A DNA stretch of 64,000 nt, from positions 143,365-207,364 of the forward strand of contig JAJPEN010000047.1 in assembly GCA_021166835.1 (NCBI GenBank). Direction: 5' to 3'. Shown one piece after another: positions 44,771-54,232 of this stretch. Position numbers and translations under genes: made by a program. The stretch's first letter is position 1, and each line of letters opens with the position of its first letter. The notes beneath the pieces were generated by a model, which was not told where the DNA came from, did not search any database, and saw nothing but the letters and a program-made list of their open reading frames with translations. The stretch is from Burkholderiaceae bacterium (lineage in GTDB: Bacteria; Pseudomonadota; Gammaproteobacteria; Burkholderiales; Burkholderiaceae).

Positions 44771-45753
44771 AGCCTGACGCGAACACGGCCCCGGCCGGCG
44801 CAGGCGCTTTCGAGTCCCTCGACCCCAATGCGCTCGCGCTGGTGGCGACGCTCGCCGAAGCCGGAAGTCTTAGCGCAGCCGCACGGCGGCTCGGCTTGAG
44901 CCAGCCTGCATTGACGAAGCAGTTGCACCGTATCGAGCAGGCGCTCGGCGTTTCGCTTTTCGAGCGGAGCATCCGCGGAATCCGCCTGACCGATGAGGGC
45001 CTCGCCCTGTTGCCGCACGCGCGCGTCATCTGCGACCAGGCGGCGCGCGCACGGCAGGAACTGGCCGACCGACGCGGCGGGCACGGCGCGGCGATCCGCG
45101 TGGCACTGTCGCATCTGGCGACGATGGTTCTGCTGCCGCGGGTGATGCCGCGGTTTCGACAGCAGTGGCCGCAGGTCGAGGTGCGCATCGGTTCGCCGGT
45201 GTACCCCGAGCGCTTCTACGGGCTTCGCGAAGGTTCGCCTGATTTCGCGATCGTTCCGCTTCCGATCAGCGGGCTCCCGGTCGAGTACTCGGCGCGAAGG
45301 ATGTATCCGACGACGCTCGCCGCGGTCGTGCGCGCCGGACATCCGCTCGCACACGCCCGGTGCCTGCGCGAAGCCGCAGGTGCGGAATGGGTCGTTCCGG
45401 GGACCGCCAGCACTTCGGCGGCGGCGCTGCGGCGCGCGTTCGAAACCGAAGGTCTGCCTCCGCCCAGCTGTCCCGTGAGCTGCGAGACCCTGACCGGGCT
45501 CGAGGCACTCGTCGCGTCGACCGACCTGATCGGCATCATTCCGATCGAGGTGTACGAGTTGCGCAGCGCGACGACCGGACTGTGCCGGATCGCCGCGGAA
45601 TCGTCGATCGAGGGACCGAGCCTCGCGATGGTGCGTTGGGCCGACGCGCATCCCACGCGCCCCGCGCGCGAACTCGCCGAGTTGTTCATCGAGAGCGCGC
45701 ACGCGCTGGCGAGGGAGCGTTCGAGGCGCGCTCGAAGCGGCGGGGCTGGATAA
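44764..45753 (+). CDS. LysR-family transcriptional regulator
   Basis: A 329-residue LysR regulator. The helix-turn-helix is at about residues 34-60 (AEAGSLSAAARRLGLSQPALTKQLHRIEQALG) after a 20-residue N-terminal tail; the substrate-binding domain begins near 100 (IRVALSHLATMVLLPRVMPRF). The ATG at 44764 overlaps the amidase stop by seven bases. It may control the amidase and the kynureninase-hydantoinase genes that follow; a GATCC/GGATC dyad (about 45800-45820) stands in the downstream gap. Confidence 0.87.
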   Translation: MLKPDANTAPAGAGAFESLDPNALALVATLAEAGSLSAAARRLGLSQPALTKQLHRIEQALGVSLFERSIRGIRLTDEGLALLPHARVICDQAARARQELADRRGGHGAAIRVALSHLATMVLLPRVMPRFRQQWPQVEVRIGSPVYPERFYGLREGSPDFAIVPLPISGLPVEYSARRMYPTTLAAVVRAGHPLAHARCLREAAGAEWVVPGTASTSAAALRRAFETEGLPPPSCPVSCETLTGLEALVASTDLIGIIPIEVYELRSATTGLCRIAAESSIEGPSLAMVRWADAHPTRPARELAELFIESAHALARERSRRARSGGAG

Positions 45754-45893
45754 CCGGCGGGAATGCCCATGCGCGCCCGGACGGTTGCCGCGGCGCGCGC
45801 GGATCCCGAGAATCGGATCATTGCCGGAGCCCGACCCGTGACGACGCACGCACTCGTTTGCCTGCCCGGATCGTTTTTCACCGAGAGACGCGG

Positions 45894-47138
45894 ATGACCC
45901 CACTCGGCCGCGACGACTGCGTCGCGCTCGATGCGCGCGACACGCCGGGGATCGCCGCATTGCAGTCGCGGTTCGCTCCGGGCGCCGAAGGAACGCTGTA
46001 TTTCGACGCGGGATCGATCGGTCCGATGCCGGCCTCGGTGCCCGCGCGAATGCAGGAGGTTCTGGATGCGGGATGGCGCATCGGGCGCCGGCGCGGTTGG
46101 AACGAGGCCGACTGGCTCGAGCAGCCGCGCCGTATCGGCACGGCGCTCGCTCCTTTGCTCGGCGCCGGCGCAGATGATCTGGCGGTCTGCGACAGCACGA
46201 GCGTGAATCTCTACAAGCTGCTGCGCCAGGCGCTGGCGATCGCCGCACCGCGCGCGACGATCGTGCTCGAACGAGCGGTGTTCCCCACCGACCGCTACGT
46301 CGCCGAAGGCATCGCGCACGCGGGCCTCGCGCAACTGCGTTTCATCGACGGCCCCGCGGAACTCGAGCGTGCGCTCGTGCCGGGCGACGTCGCCGTCGTC
46401 GCGCTCTCGCACGTCGACTACCGAAGCAGCGAACGTTTCGATCTGAAGGCCGTGAGCCAGCTCGCGCGAAGACACGGCGCGCTCACGCTGTGGGATCTGT
46501 CGCATTCGGCCGGCGCCGTGCGCATCGAGCTCGGGGCGGCCGACGTCGATTTCGCGGTCTCGTGCGGCTACAAGTACCTTTGCGGCGGCCCCGGTGCACC
46601 GTCGATTCTCTACGTGAACCCGCGCTGGCGCGATGCGGCCTGGCCTGCGATCTGCGGCTGGATGGGCCACGCCGACACCTTCGCTTTCGAAGAGCGATTC
46701 CGGCCGGCAGCCGGACCGGCGCGCCATCTCGTCGGCTCGCCTCCGGTACTCGCCGACGCGGCTTTCGCCGCTGCCGCCGAAATCTGGCGCGACGCCGACC
46801 CCGTCGCGCTCGACAGGCGCCACCGCTGCCTGGGCGACACGTTGATCGCGCTCGTCGAGCAGCGCTGCGCCGGATTCGGGCTGTCGCTGCAGAGCGCGCG
46901 CGAGCACGCGCGCCGCGGCGGGCACGTCGCCTTCCGGTTCGAGGCGGCGCACGCGCTGACGCAGGCGCTCGCCGAGGCCGGCGTCATCGTCTCGTCGCGC
47001 GCCCCTGACACGCTGCGTTTCGGTATTCACCCCATCGTCACGCGGTATCTCGATCTGTGGGAGGCGGTCGAACGCCTGCGCACGCTGCTCGAAAGCGGCG
47101 CATGGCGCAACGAGCGCTTCCGGCGAAAGATCGTTTGA
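45894..47138 (+). CDS. Kynureninase-like PLP enzyme
   Basis: A 414-residue class V aminotransferase-fold enzyme resembling kynureninase, which splits kynurenine to anthranilate and alanine. YFDAGSIGPMPASVPARMQEVLD is the family N-terminal block, LTLWDLSHSAGAVRIEL carries the PLP-binding Asp, and CGYKYLCGGPGAPSILYVN contains the PLP lysine. The C-terminal FGIHPIVTRYLDLWEAVERL matches the family end. Its neighbours (amidase, hydantoinase A/B) are not kynurenine genes, so the substrate may be a related beta-keto or hydroxy amino acid. A distant second anthraniloyl-CoA-type gene at 55562 is the only link to anthranilate here. Confidence 0.78.
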   Translation: MTPLGRDDCVALDARDTPGIAALQSRFAPGAEGTLYFDAGSIGPMPASVPARMQEVLDAGWRIGRRRGWNEADWLEQPRRIGTALAPLLGAGADDLAVCDSTSVNLYKLLRQALAIAAPRATIVLERAVFPTDRYVAEGIAHAGLAQLRFIDGPAELERALVPGDVAVVALSHVDYRSSERFDLKAVSQLARRHGALTLWDLSHSAGAVRIELGAADVDFAVSCGYKYLCGGPGAPSILYVNPRWRDAAWPAICGWMGHADTFAFEERFRPAAGPARHLVGSPPVLADAAFAAAAEIWRDADPVALDRRHRCLGDTLIALVEQRCAGFGLSLQSAREHARRGGHVAFRFEAAHALTQALAEAGVIVSSRAPDTLRFGIHPIVTRYLDLWEAVERLRTLLESGAWRNERFRRKIV

Positions 47139-47154
47139 GCCCTTCCAGCGAACG

Positions 47155-49260
47155 ATGCAAAGCGATTCCGCCCGATTCGCCGCCGACATCGGTGGCACCT
47201 TCACCGACGTCGTCCTCGAGACCGCACAGCGGCGATTCACCTGCAAGGTCCTCACCACGCAGGATCAGCCCGAGCGGGGCGTGCTCGAAGGCGTGCGTCA
47301 ACTGATCGGTGAATCGGAGCTGCAACCGTCGCAGGTCGGGCTCTTTGTCCACGGTACGACGCTGGCGACGAACGCGCTGATCGAGCGAAAAGGCGCCTGC
47401 GTGGCGCTGCTGACGACCGCGGGCTTTCGAGACGTGCTCGAGATGGGCTTCGAGAAACGCTTCGAGCAGTACGACCTCTACATCGAGCGTCCGATGCCGC
47501 TCGTGCCCAGGCCGCTGCGCTTCGCCGTGCCCGAGCGCATCGCGGCCGACGGCAATGTGCTCGTCGAGCTCGACGAGGGCGAGGTCGAGCGCGCGGCGGC
47601 GCGGATGATCGAAGCGGGCGTCGAAGCCGTGGCGATCGGCTTCCTTCATTCGTACGTCAACCCGATCCACGAGCGACGCGCGCGCGAGCTGATGCAACGG
47701 CTGCTCGGCGGGCAGGTGACGGTGTGCGTCTCGAACGAGGTTTCGCCGGAGATGCGCGAATACGAGCGCTTCTCGACGACCTGCGCGAACGCCTACGTGC
47801 GTCCGATGATGGCGGGCTATCTGAATCGCCTGCGCACGCTGCTTCTGCGCGAGGGAATCGGCTGCCCGCTGCTGCTGATGATGTCGGGCGGAGGGTTGAC
47901 GACGCTCGAGAGCGCGATGCGATTCCCGATCCGGCTCGTCGAATCGGGCCCCGCGGGAGGAGCGATTCTCGCCGCGCATGTCGCGGCCGAATGCGGGCTC
48001 GATAAAGTCATGGCCTTCGACCTCGGGGGGACGACCGCGAAGGTATGCCTGATCGAGGGCGGCGAGCCCGAGCGTTCGCGGCGCTTCGAAGTCGGGCGTG
48101 CTTATCGCGACGTGAAGGGCAGCGGCCTGCCGCTACGCATTCCGGTGATCGAACTCGTCGAGATCGGTGCCGGAGGCGGTTCGATCGGTCGCGTCGATGC
48201 GATGTCGCGCATCACCGTGGGTCCCGATTCGGCCGGCTCGGAGCCCGGCCCGGCATGCTACGGCCACGGAGGAACCGATGCGACGGTGACCGATGCGAAT
48301 CTCGTACTCGGGCGCCTCGATCCGCAGGCCTTCGCGGGCGGCCGGATCCCGCTCGATCGGCGCCGCGCGGAAGTAGCGCTCGACGCGGCGATCGGTTCGC
48401 GTCTCTCGATGAGCGTGCCCTGGGCTGCGGCCGGCATCTCCGAAATCCTCGAGGAGAACATGGCGAACGCGGCACGGGTTCACGCCATCGAGCGGGGCAA
48501 GGTGATCGGCGATTTCGCGATGATCGCCTTCGGTGGCGGCGCGCCGCTGCACGCCGCGCGCCTGGCGCAGAAGCTCGGCATCGATACGGTGGTCGTCCCT
48601 CGAGGAGCGGGCGTGGGATCGGCGATCGGTTTCCTGCGCGCGCCGGTCTCCTTCGAGGTCGTGCGCAGCGAGCGGGCGACCTTGTCCTCCTGCGACCCGC
48701 GTGTGACGCACCGGAGCCTCGAGGCGATGCATGCGGAGGCGCTGGAAGTCGTCGAGCCGGCGGCGGGCGGCGAAACGCTCGTCGCCACTCGGCTGGCCGA
48801 ACTGCGTTATGCCGGGCAGGGGCACGAGCTGCGTATCCCGATTCCCGAAGGCGCGATCGATCGACGCATGCTGGACGAGATGCGTGCGCATTTCGAAGAC
48901 GAATACCAGCGCATCTACGGCCTTCGGATCGAAGGTTCCGAGGTGGAGATCGTCACCTGGTCGCTCACGTTATCGACAATTGCGCCGATGCCGGCACGCG
49001 CAGGCGAGGCAACCGACACCGGATCGGCGACCCCGCCCGACCAGCGCGACGTCTGGGAGCCGGCACTCGGCGAGCACCGCCGCTTCGGGCTGCATCGGCG
49101 CGCGGAGCTGCCGCGCGACCGGTACGTAGAGGGTCCGGCGTTGATCGTCGAAGACCAGACGACGACCGTGGTGCCCGACGGTTGGCGCGCGAGTCTCGAC
49201 GACGCGGGCCACCTGAGGCTGCGTTGCGCAACCGCGCTGGAGAGGAGCCGCGATGAATGA
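47155..49260 (+). CDS. Hydantoinase/oxoprolinase subunit A (HyuA-like)
   Basis: A 701-residue ATP-dependent ring-opening enzyme subunit of the hydantoinase A / acetone carboxylase beta / 5-oxoprolinase family. The N-terminal ASKHA-type block is FAADIGGTFTDVVLE, then LFVHGTTLATNALIERKG, SGPAGGAILAAHVA, MAFDLGGTTAKVCLIEGG and ARVHAIERGK, all present in order. It needs the B subunit encoded by the next gene, which overlaps it by 8 bp. The cyclic imide or lactam substrate is unknown; hydantoins and 5-oxoproline are the usual ones. Confidence 0.88.
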   Translation: MQSDSARFAADIGGTFTDVVLETAQRRFTCKVLTTQDQPERGVLEGVRQLIGESELQPSQVGLFVHGTTLATNALIERKGACVALLTTAGFRDVLEMGFEKRFEQYDLYIERPMPLVPRPLRFAVPERIAADGNVLVELDEGEVERAAARMIEAGVEAVAIGFLHSYVNPIHERRARELMQRLLGGQVTVCVSNEVSPEMREYERFSTTCANAYVRPMMAGYLNRLRTLLLREGIGCPLLLMMSGGGLTTLESAMRFPIRLVESGPAGGAILAAHVAAECGLDKVMAFDLGGTTAKVCLIEGGEPERSRRFEVGRAYRDVKGSGLPLRIPVIELVEIGAGGGSIGRVDAMSRITVGPDSAGSEPGPACYGHGGTDATVTDANLVLGRLDPQAFAGGRIPLDRRRAEVALDAAIGSRLSMSVPWAAAGISEILEENMANAARVHAIERGKVIGDFAMIAFGGGAPLHAARLAQKLGIDTVVVPRGAGVGSAIGFLRAPVSFEVVRSERATLSSCDPRVTHRSLEAMHAEALEVVEPAAGGETLVATRLAELRYAGQGHELRIPIPEGAIDRRMLDEMRAHFEDEYQRIYGLRIEGSEVEIVTWSLTLSTIAPMPARAGEATDTGSATPPDQRDVWEPALGEHRRFGLHRRAELPRDRYVEGPALIVEDQTTTVVPDGWRASLDDAGHLRLRCATALERSRDE

Positions 49261-50938
49261 TTCCGTCCATTCGCGTGCGAACCCGCTCGCCACGATCCGC
49301 ATGCAGGTCATGTGGAACCGCCTCGTGTCGGTCGTCGAGGAGCAGGCGCAGGCGCTCCTGCGAACGGCCTTCGGATCGGTAGCACGCGAGGCCGGCGACC
49401 TCTCCGCGGGCGTCTACGACCTGCAGGGACGAATGCTCGCGCAAGCCGTGACCGGAACGCCGGGGCACGTCAATACCATGGCCGCGGCGGTCGTGCATTT
49501 CTTCAAACGCTTCCCGCCCGCATCGATGCGTCCGGGCGATGTCTACATCACCAACGATCCGTGGTTCGGCACGGGGCACCTGTTCGATTTCGTCGTCGTC
49601 ACGCCGATCTTCCGCGAAGACCGTCTCGTGGCGTTGATCGCCTCCACCTGCCACACGATCGACGTCGGCGGCGTGGGGTTTTCGGCCGAGGCACGCTCCG
49701 TCTACGAAGAAGGCATCTGCATTCCGCACATGAGGCTGCGCGACGGGGGCACGCTCGACGAGGATCTGCTCGCGATCGTGCAGGCGAACTCGCGCAACCC
49801 GATCGAGGCGCGCGGCGACATCCTGTCGCTGGTCAGCTGCAACGATGTCGGCGCCTCGCGTCTGCTCGAGATGATGGACGAGTTCGGACTGGAATCGATC
49901 GACGCGCTTGCCGAGCACATCCTCGGACATTCGCGTGCCGCCACGCGTGAAGCGATCGCGCGCCTTCCGTCGGGCCGCTACGACGCTTCGATGACCCTCG
50001 ATGGGTACGAGGCACCGATCGAGCTGAGGGCACGCGTGACGATCGACGACGACCGCCTCATGGTCGATTTCGCCGGTTCGTCGGCTGCGTCGTCGCGCGG
50101 CATCAATTCGCCCCTTTGCTACACCGAGGCGTATTCGGTGTACGGCCTCAAGTGCCTGATCGCCCCGGACGTACCGAACAACGCCGGTTCACTGGAACCT
50201 TTCGCGGTGACGGCGCCCGCGGGCAGCGTCGTTCACCCGGAACGCCCAAGCCCGGTAACCGCGCGTCATGTCATCGGCCAGATGCTGCCGGACCTGATGT
50301 TCGGCTGCATGGAAGCTCCGCTCGGTGGAAAGGTTCCGGCTGAATCGGCCGGAAGCATCTGGGTGCTCGCGATGAGCGACGCCGGTGCGGGATCAGGGCC
50401 CCGTTTCAACGTGATGAGCGTTGGCCTGGGCGGGACCGGCGCGCGACCGACGAAGGACGGCTTGTCGACGACGGCATTCCCGTCGGGCGTAGGCGGTATT
50501 CCGGTCGAGGTCACCGAGTCGCTCGCGCCGCTCGTGTTCTGGAAGAAGGAATTCCTGCCCGGTTCGGGTGGCGCAGGCCGCTGGCGTGGCGGGCTCTCCC
50601 AGAGGATCGAGGTCTCGGGTCGCAACGGACAGCCTTTCCACTGTTCGGCGGCGACCTTCGATCGACGTGCGAACGCCGCGCGTGGCCGAAGCGGTGGACT
50701 GCCCGGCGCTCCCGGCCTCGTCGTCGTGCGCTCCCCGGACGGCGAGGGCGAGATCTTCGAGGGGAAGGGAACGATTCACGTGCCCGCCGGCCACCGCCTC
50801 GTCGTCGACCTGCCGGGAGGCGGGGGTTTCGGCGATCCGAAACAGCGCGAGGATGCGCTGGTCGCGAGAGACGCCGAGGCGGGCCTGCTCGACGGGTCGA
50901 CGGCGGCGAAGCGCCATGCACGGGGCGTCGAGCAGTGA
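49253..50938 (+). CDS. Hydantoinase/oxoprolinase subunit B (HyuB-like)
   Basis: A 561-residue B subunit. Family landmarks are ARLFRTAFGSVAREAGDLS-like LRTAFGSVAREAGDLSAGVY near residues 35-60, GDVYITNDPWFGTGHLFDFVVVTPIF, YEEGICIPHMRLRDGG, INSPLCYTEAYSVYGLKCL, and GGAGRWRGG. With HyuA it forms the catalytic complex. The ATG at 49253 is eight bases inside hyuA, so synthesis is coupled. The operon then continues to a Bug receptor 63 bp downstream. Confidence 0.88.
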   Translation: MNDSVHSRANPLATIRMQVMWNRLVSVVEEQAQALLRTAFGSVAREAGDLSAGVYDLQGRMLAQAVTGTPGHVNTMAAAVVHFFKRFPPASMRPGDVYITNDPWFGTGHLFDFVVVTPIFREDRLVALIASTCHTIDVGGVGFSAEARSVYEEGICIPHMRLRDGGTLDEDLLAIVQANSRNPIEARGDILSLVSCNDVGASRLLEMMDEFGLESIDALAEHILGHSRAATREAIARLPSGRYDASMTLDGYEAPIELRARVTIDDDRLMVDFAGSSAASSRGINSPLCYTEAYSVYGLKCLIAPDVPNNAGSLEPFAVTAPAGSVVHPERPSPVTARHVIGQMLPDLMFGCMEAPLGGKVPAESAGSIWVLAMSDAGAGSGPRFNVMSVGLGGTGARPTKDGLSTTAFPSGVGGIPVEVTESLAPLVFWKKEFLPGSGGAGRWRGGLSQRIEVSGRNGQPFHCSAATFDRRANAARGRSGGLPGAPGLVVVRSPDGEGEIFEGKGTIHVPAGHRLVVDLPGGGGFGDPKQREDALVARDAEAGLLDGSTAAKRHARGVEQ

Positions 50939-51001
50939 AACCGGACGACGGCCAAAGCAGGGTATCCAGACGAATCGGGCACTGACCCGGGAGGAGCGAT
51001 C

Positions 51002-51988
51002 ATGGTGACTGGACGCAGGCAGGTTCTCTCGATGCTGTCGGGCGCGCTCGGAGCGGCCGCAGGGTTGGCGGCGCATCCGACGTTTGCTCAGGGTTCCGAT
51101 TCGGCCTTGAAGATCATCGTCGGCTTTCCGCCCGGCGGCGCCACGGACACCGTTGCGCGTCGGCTCTCCGACAGGATCGCGGCGCAACTCGGGCGTATCG
51201 TCATCGTGGAAAACAAGCCGGGGGCCGGGGGCATGATCGCCACGCAGCAACTCAAGGCTGCGCCGCCCGATGGCTCGACCGTCATGCTGACGATCGACCA
51301 CACGCAGGTCATCATTCCGCTGACGTTCAAGGCGCCGGGATACGAGGCGCTGGCCGACTTCACGCCGCTCGCGGGCGTGGCGGAATATGCGCTCTCGATG
51401 GCTGTGTCGAGCAAGATCGGCGTCAAGACGCTCGGCGAATACAGGGCATGGCTGAAGGCGCACCCTGAACAGTCGAACTTCGGCGTTCCGGCAATCGGCA
51501 GCGTTCCGCAGTTCGCCGGACTGCTCGTGGGCAGGTCGATGGGTGTGGAGATGGTTCCCGTGCCGTACCGCGGCGGCGCCCCGCTGGTCAGCGACCTGAT
51601 CGGCGGCCAGATCCCGATGGGGATTCAATCGATCGCCGAGCACATCGAGCACCATCGCCGTGGAACGATGCACGTGCTGGCCGTCTCCGGCATGCAGCGC
51701 AGCGCCGTCGCGCCCGAGATCCCCACGTTCCACGATCAGGGCGTCGAGGGCATCGAGCGCAACTCGTGGATCGCGTTTTTCGGCCCGAAGGGCCTGCAGC
51801 AGGACTTCGTCTCGCGGTTCAGCGCCGCGGTGAAAACTGCCTTGCAGGACCGCGACATCGTCGAACAACTCGCCAAGCTCGGCAACGAGGCGAAATACGC
51901 GCCGCCCGAGGAGTTGCGCGAGTGGGTATCGTCCGCGTCGAAGCACTGGAGCGGCGTGATCCGGGAGTCGGGCTTCCAGCTTCAGTAG
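51002..51988 (+). CDS. Bug-family (TctC-like) periplasmic solute-binding protein
   Basis: A 328-residue orphan receptor. A signal peptide of about 27 residues ends near PTFAQG. Signatures are LKIIVGFPPGGATDTVARRLSD, VIVENKPGAGGMIATQQLKAAPPDG and VPVPYRGGAPLVSDLIGGQIP. It probably supplies the substrate of the kynureninase-like and hydantoinase enzymes encoded just upstream on the same strand. It is the third intact Bug receptor in the window and has no transporter membrane genes nearby. Confidence 0.9.
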   Translation: MVTGRRQVLSMLSGALGAAAGLAAHPTFAQGSDSALKIIVGFPPGGATDTVARRLSDRIAAQLGRIVIVENKPGAGGMIATQQLKAAPPDGSTVMLTIDHTQVIIPLTFKAPGYEALADFTPLAGVAEYALSMAVSSKIGVKTLGEYRAWLKAHPEQSNFGVPAIGSVPQFAGLLVGRSMGVEMVPVPYRGGAPLVSDLIGGQIPMGIQSIAEHIEHHRRGTMHVLAVSGMQRSAVAPEIPTFHDQGVEGIERNSWIAFFGPKGLQQDFVSRFSAAVKTALQDRDIVEQLAKLGNEAKYAPPEELREWVSSASKHWSGVIRESGFQLQ

Positions 51989-52039
51989 CGGCCTCGTATT
52001 TCCGGGTTGCCACGCCGGCCTTCGGGTGGGCAGTGGCCT

Positions 52040-52549
52040 TCAGAGCAGCAGCGGCCGATTCGGCAGCTCGTCGGCGTCGGCCGTCCCTGCGCTGCGCGGG
52101 AACGCCGCCGCGAGCAGGCGGCCGATGCGCTCGATCGCCGCAGCCGTACCGGCTTCGAACTCGCCGCGGCGATAGGCATCGCTCAGCGCGGCGCAGATCT
52201 CGCGCCAGTAAGCGTCGGCTATTCTCGCCGCGGCCGCCCGGTCGGCGACGATCTCGACCGCGTGATCGGCGAGCAGCACGTAGAGCAGCACGCCGTTGTT
52301 CGCTTCGGTGTCCCACACGCCGGTGTTGGCGAACACCTCGAGCGCGCGTTCGCGCGGCGAGCGGCCGCGCCGGACGTCGTCGATCGGCAACGACGCCTCG
52401 ATCGCGAAGCGCAGCTCGGCCGTGTGCTCCCGCTCGCTGCGCTCGATCGCCTGCTCGATGCGGGCGAGCGCCGCGTCGGGAAAGGCGCGGCGCGCACTCG
52501 ACGCGCCGTGTCGCAGGTGCGCCCACCAACGGGCGATCGTTCCCGGCAT
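52040..52549 (-). CDS. TPM-domain protein, short cytosolic form
   Basis: A 169-residue protein with a TPM (TLP18.3/Psb32/MOLO-1) fold: ALARIEQAIERSEREHTAELRFAIEASLP, a central VWDTEANNGVLLYVLLADHAVEIVADRA, and a C-terminal helix. It lacks a signal peptide and the membrane segments of its neighbour. It is the last gene of the LemA-TPM-TPM set, 11 bp after the larger TPM gene, an arrangement common in proteobacteria. Function is unknown; TPM domains act as acid phosphatases or photosystem repair factors elsewhere. Confidence 0.78.
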   Translation of the reverse strand: MPGTIARWWAHLRHGASSARRAFPDAALARIEQAIERSEREHTAELRFAIEASLPIDDVRRGRSPRERALEVFANTGVWDTEANNGVLLYVLLADHAVEIVADRAAAARIADAYWREICAALSDAYRRGEFEAGTAAAIERIGRLLAAAFPRSAGTADADELPNRPLLL

Positions 52550-52560
52550 CGCCGCCCCCG

Positions 52561-53547
52561 TCACCAACCGCCGGAGGCGCCGCCGCCGCCGAAACCGCCG
52601 CCTCCGCCTCGAAACCCGCCGCCTCCGCCGAAGCCGCCGCCACCGCCCCAACCCCCGCCGCCCCATGGACCGGGGAATCCGCCCGGACCGCTGCGCCAGG
52701 TGTGGCGCCCGGTGCGGCCCATCGGCGCGCCGGTGGAGAACATCGACAGCAGCAGGAAGAAGAGAAAGAAGCCCGCGATGCCGGCGAATGCGGCCGAGGC
52801 GCCGCCCACCCACGCGGCAACGCCGCCGAGCGCGCCGCCGAGGGCCGAGCCGAAGAGCCGCCCGAAGATCGACCGCACGACGAGCCCGACGACGAAGGCG
52901 CCCAGCAGCAGCGCCACCCAGTCGACGCCCTGCGACTGCGCAGGCGCGCCGCGCGCTTCGCCGCTCCAGGCCGGCGGCAGCGCCTCGCCGTCGATCAGCC
53001 GCATGAGATCGTCGACCGCGGCCTTCAGGCCGGCGTAGTAGTCGCCCTGGCGAAAGCGCGGCGCGATCGATTCGTCGATGATGCGGCGCGCCCAGGCGTC
53101 GGGAATCGCGCCCTCGAGCCCGTAGCCGACCTCGATGCGCACGCGTCGATCGTTCTTCGCGACGACGATCAGCACGCCGTCGTCGACGCTCTGCCCGTCG
53201 ACCTTGCCGCGACCGATCTTCCACTGCTCGGCCACGCGGATGCTGTACTGCTCGATCGCCTCGGGCTGCGTGGTGGGCACGATCAGGATCGCGATCTGCG
53301 ATCCCTTGCGCTGCTCGAACGCGGCGAGCTCGTCGTCGAGCGACCGCCGCTGCTCGGCGCTCAGCGTGCCGGTGAGATCGTTCACGCGGCCCTGCAGCGG
53401 CGGGACGGCAACGAGGTCCTGCGCGAGCGCCTGCGACGCGAGCAGGCACAGGAGCGCCAGCGCCGCCAGCAGCAGCACCGGCAGCGCGGACACCGCGTGC
53501 CCCGCCGCCGCCGACGCGGCGACGACGGGGGACGCCTTCCTGCTCAC
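52561..53547 (-). CDS. TPM-domain membrane protein with Gly-rich tail (YgcG-like)
   Basis: A 328-residue exported membrane protein. Signal peptide at about 22-43, TPM domain at about 52-180 (VNDLTGTLSAEQRRSLDDELAAFEQ and DDGVLIVVAKNDRRVRIEVGYGLEG), two membrane segments at about 212-275, then a Gly/Trp/Phe-rich tail. The GTG start at 53547 overlaps the lemA stop as GTGA. The low-complexity tail is typical of YgcG proteins. It probably works with LemA at the inner membrane; the activity is unknown. Confidence 0.85.
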   Translation of the reverse strand: MSRKASPVVAASAAAGHAVSALPVLLLAALALLCLLASQALAQDLVAVPPLQGRVNDLTGTLSAEQRRSLDDELAAFEQRKGSQIAILIVPTTQPEAIEQYSIRVAEQWKIGRGKVDGQSVDDGVLIVVAKNDRRVRIEVGYGLEGAIPDAWARRIIDESIAPRFRQGDYYAGLKAAVDDLMRLIDGEALPPAWSGEARGAPAQSQGVDWVALLLGAFVVGLVVRSIFGRLFGSALGGALGGVAAWVGGASAAFAGIAGFFLFFLLLSMFSTGAPMGRTGRHTWRSGPGGFPGPWGGGGWGGGGGFGGGGGFRGGGGGFGGGGASGGW

Positions 53548-54146
53548 TTCGTCGCGCCCTGCGGCCGGTTGAAGTCGACTGCGGGCGGACGCGAGATCGC
53601 CCCCTCGTCCTGCACGGTGAACTGCGGCTTCGGCTCGTAGCCGAAGACCTTGGCGGTGAGGTTCACCGGGAAGCGGCGCACGAGCACGTTGTAGTTCTGC
53701 ACGGCATCGATGTAGCGCTTGCGCGCGACCGTGATCCGGTTCTCGGTGCCCTCGAGCTGCGCCTGCAGTTCGCGGAAGTTCTGGTCCGACTTCAGCTGCG
53801 GATAGTTCTCGGCGACGACGAGCAGCCGCGACAGCGCGCCGGTGAGGTTGCCCTGCGCCTGCTCGAACTGGCGCAATGACGCCGGGTCGTCCGGATTCAC
53901 CTGCACCTGCCCGACGCGCGAACGCGCTTCGGTCACGCCGAGCAGGACGTCGCGCTCCTGTTGCGCGTAGCCCTTCACCGTCTCGACGAGGTTCGGGATG
54001 AGATCGGCGCGTCGCTGGTACTGGTTGATCACCTCCGACCACGCCGACTTCGTCGCCTCGTCGGCCGACTGGATCTCGTTGTAGCCGCAACCGCCCAGGC
54101 CGAGCGCGAGCGAGAGCGCGACCAGCATCTGCAGGATTCGCCGCAT
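53544..54146 (-). CDS. lemA: LemA family lipoprotein
   Basis: A 200-residue lipoprotein. The signal peptide MRRILQMLVALSLALGLGGC ends at a lipobox LGGC (Cys20), so the mature protein is lipid-anchored in the periplasm. The LemA core follows: TKSAWSEVINQYQRRADLIPNLVETVKGYA, then AQGNLTGALSRLLVVAENYPQLKSD and GTENRITVARKRYIDAVQNYN, ending in a disordered tail. It is coupled to the TPM gene and heads that operon. The role is unknown; the family is linked to envelope stress. Confidence 0.9.
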   Translation of the reverse strand: MRRILQMLVALSLALGLGGCGYNEIQSADEATKSAWSEVINQYQRRADLIPNLVETVKGYAQQERDVLLGVTEARSRVGQVQVNPDDPASLRQFEQAQGNLTGALSRLLVVAENYPQLKSDQNFRELQAQLEGTENRITVARKRYIDAVQNYNVLVRRFPVNLTAKVFGYEPKPQFTVQDEGAISRPPAVDFNRPQGATK

Positions 54147-54232
54147 GCGTGTTCCCCGTTCCGTGGAATGAGGAGAAGCAGTCTACCGAAGGCCGGCTGC
54201 GCTGCCGGCAAAAGGCGCGGCGCGGCGCCTCG

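Noticed and set aside
45770..45893. LysR binding site before the kynureninase-like gene
   Set aside because: A short GATCC/GGATC dyad is present but it lacks the T-N11-A pattern and conserved flanks, so it is mentioned only under the regulator.
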